DNA of 64,000 nt from Coccinella septempunctata. Its lineage: Eukaryota > Arthropoda > Insecta > Coleoptera > Coccinellidae. Numbering within the stretch: the first letter of the stretch is position 1; each line of letters begins with the position of its first letter. Under the pieces are notes generated by a model. The model searched no databases, had not been told where the DNA came from, and saw only the letters and a list, made by a program, of their open reading frames with translations. The translations under genes were made by a program, and so were the position numbers. The stretch covers positions 26,330,501 to 26,394,500 of the forward strand of contig NC_058196.1 of NCBI RefSeq assembly GCF_907165205.1, given 5' to 3'. Shown here piece after piece: positions 62,966-64,000 of the stretch.

Positions 62966-63592
62966 GAGTGTCCCAGGATTAATGGGTATAAATGAGGAAT
63001 TCTCCTCAATTTGGGTTATCATTGCATATGCAAGTTTGAACTGAATAAGTATGAGTTTAATTCATAATTTTTTCAAATTCACCGCGAAAACTATTCAAAA
63101 TCATCCTTTAAATATGGGGTTTCAAAATTTAAATCGTTTTGTGCGAAGTTTAAGATTTGGCAGCAGCGCATACAAGACAATGAAAAGAACAATGTCCGAT
63201 CAGCTTGTTTATAAAATAACAGCTGTTGATCTACAGGTGCCTAAATACTGGCGAGCTTCAATTGCAACCGGTCATAAAAATCCCATAAAATTTTACGACC
63301 TTCCTCGTTCGTCGCAGACTTCATAGACAGCCATCTTTGTCTATCTCATCAAGATAATGCATTTGTTGTCCTTTATTATCAAGGCATATTTCAGTCGATG
63401 TTGCCAGCTTGTGCAATTCTCACAAAACGCTTTAAACTTCAAATACCCATATTTATTTTTCATTTCTAACTGCTTAAAATAATTTTTTTGGGAAACGGTT
63501 GAAATGGTTATTTCAAAATGTGACGGTTTGAAGATATTCCATAAAAAATACATCATTTTCGTCAGAAAGAGTATTCCCTATTTGGGTATAGG
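62966..63592 (+). repeat. Dispersed repeat family B, longest copy
   Basis: It starts near TACAGAGTGTCCCAGG and ends near AGAGTATTCCCTATTTGGG. Blocks shared with the other copies include CTATCTCATCAAGATAATGC and TTTATTATCAAGGCATATTT. It contains an open frame (63051-63326) whose last about 60 residues resemble the frame in the 49615 copy. Class unknown; no transposase or RT motif. Confidence 0.75.
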
Positions 63593-64000
63593 TTCACAAC
63601 ATCAAAGTAAGACGGAAATTTCCCATGGAAACGCTTCCTTGAAGAGTTAAGAAGCACGACCAATAGCACAAACATTAAATTAGGAAGAAGGATTACCGTG
63701 TTAGACGTTCCATCAATGACAAATCAACATTTCTCAATATTATGACAACGACAACGGCACTCGGTCGTTGTAGCGCAATGATCGATCGGTCTTTGCAACA
63801 ATTGAACTTTGGCATCGTGTGTGCAAATATACGATTTTTCAGAAAACGAATATCGAGACGAACACGAACCGTGAAATGTTATGAGGCTCAAGAGACGGCC
63901 GCGGGTCGGAAAAGGTCTTGCAAGTCATGATGTGCAACTGTTTATGGCCAGTGTATTGGAGCTCGGCCACCTATATGCACCCGACTACGCTATAATAGAT
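63593..64000. other. Right end, no gene recognised
   Basis: Balanced composition with a 62-codon chance frame (63742-63930). CAACGACAACGGCACTCGGT near 63746 has no partner in this window. The feature, if any, continues past the edge. Confidence 0.35.

Overview
This is animal (insect) genomic DNA, AT-rich and dominated by non-coding and repeat sequence. It carries one convincing host gene: a complete Deformed (Dfd, Hox4-class) coding sequence on the minus strand, split into two coding exons (57187-56464 and 36028-35397) by a 20,435-bp intron. The splice sites, hexapeptide (YPWM), homeodomain and C-terminal tail are all intact, giving a predicted 451-residue protein. The homeodomain type, the Hox4 N-terminal motif, the mariner and LINE relics and the TTAGG-like repeat fit an insect. 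A beetle is my best guess, but the sequence alone does not prove the order.

Layout. 1-35396 is the 3' flank of Dfd, on the side where Hox3/zen and proboscipedia would be expected in a conserved cluster. No second Hox exon is visible. It holds unique GC-richer blocks that could be regulatory, two decayed LINEs (8764-9290 and 9610-10890) plus an RT scrap (27510-27590), a 901-bp TIR element (11770-12670), a truncated mariner (16850-17845), a 600-bp foldback element (21260-21859), a 494-bp satellite array bordered by a second repeat (23080-25375), dispersed repeats, and a degenerate TTAGG-like tract (34515-34678). 35397-57187 is the Dfd transcription unit. Its intron carries a near full-length mariner with both TIRs (39199-40487), a deleted mariner of another subfamily (about 42040-42590), a second and longer array of the same 494-bp satellite (44000-46620), and a 3,181-bp element with TA target duplication inserted into an older dispersed repeat (51704-54884). 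57188-64000 is the Dfd 5' flank, with a probable leader and promoter region (CRE palindrome, short upstream ORF), then AT-rich DNA and another dispersed repeat near the right end.

How it works together. Dfd is a homeodomain transcription factor that specifies gnathal (mandibular and maxillary) segments. Its regulation should lie in the flanks and the large intron, so the unique blocks between the transposons are the best places to look for enhancers. All other recognisable coding sequence belongs to broken mobile elements. I found no complete operon-like system, CRISPR array or convincing RNA gene. The features most worth a second look are the nested 3.18-kb element, the paired satellite arrays on either side of Dfd exon 2, the palindromic foldback element, and a hammerhead-ribozyme-like core just upstream of exon 2. 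Boundaries of repeats were set by eye and may be off by tens of bases.
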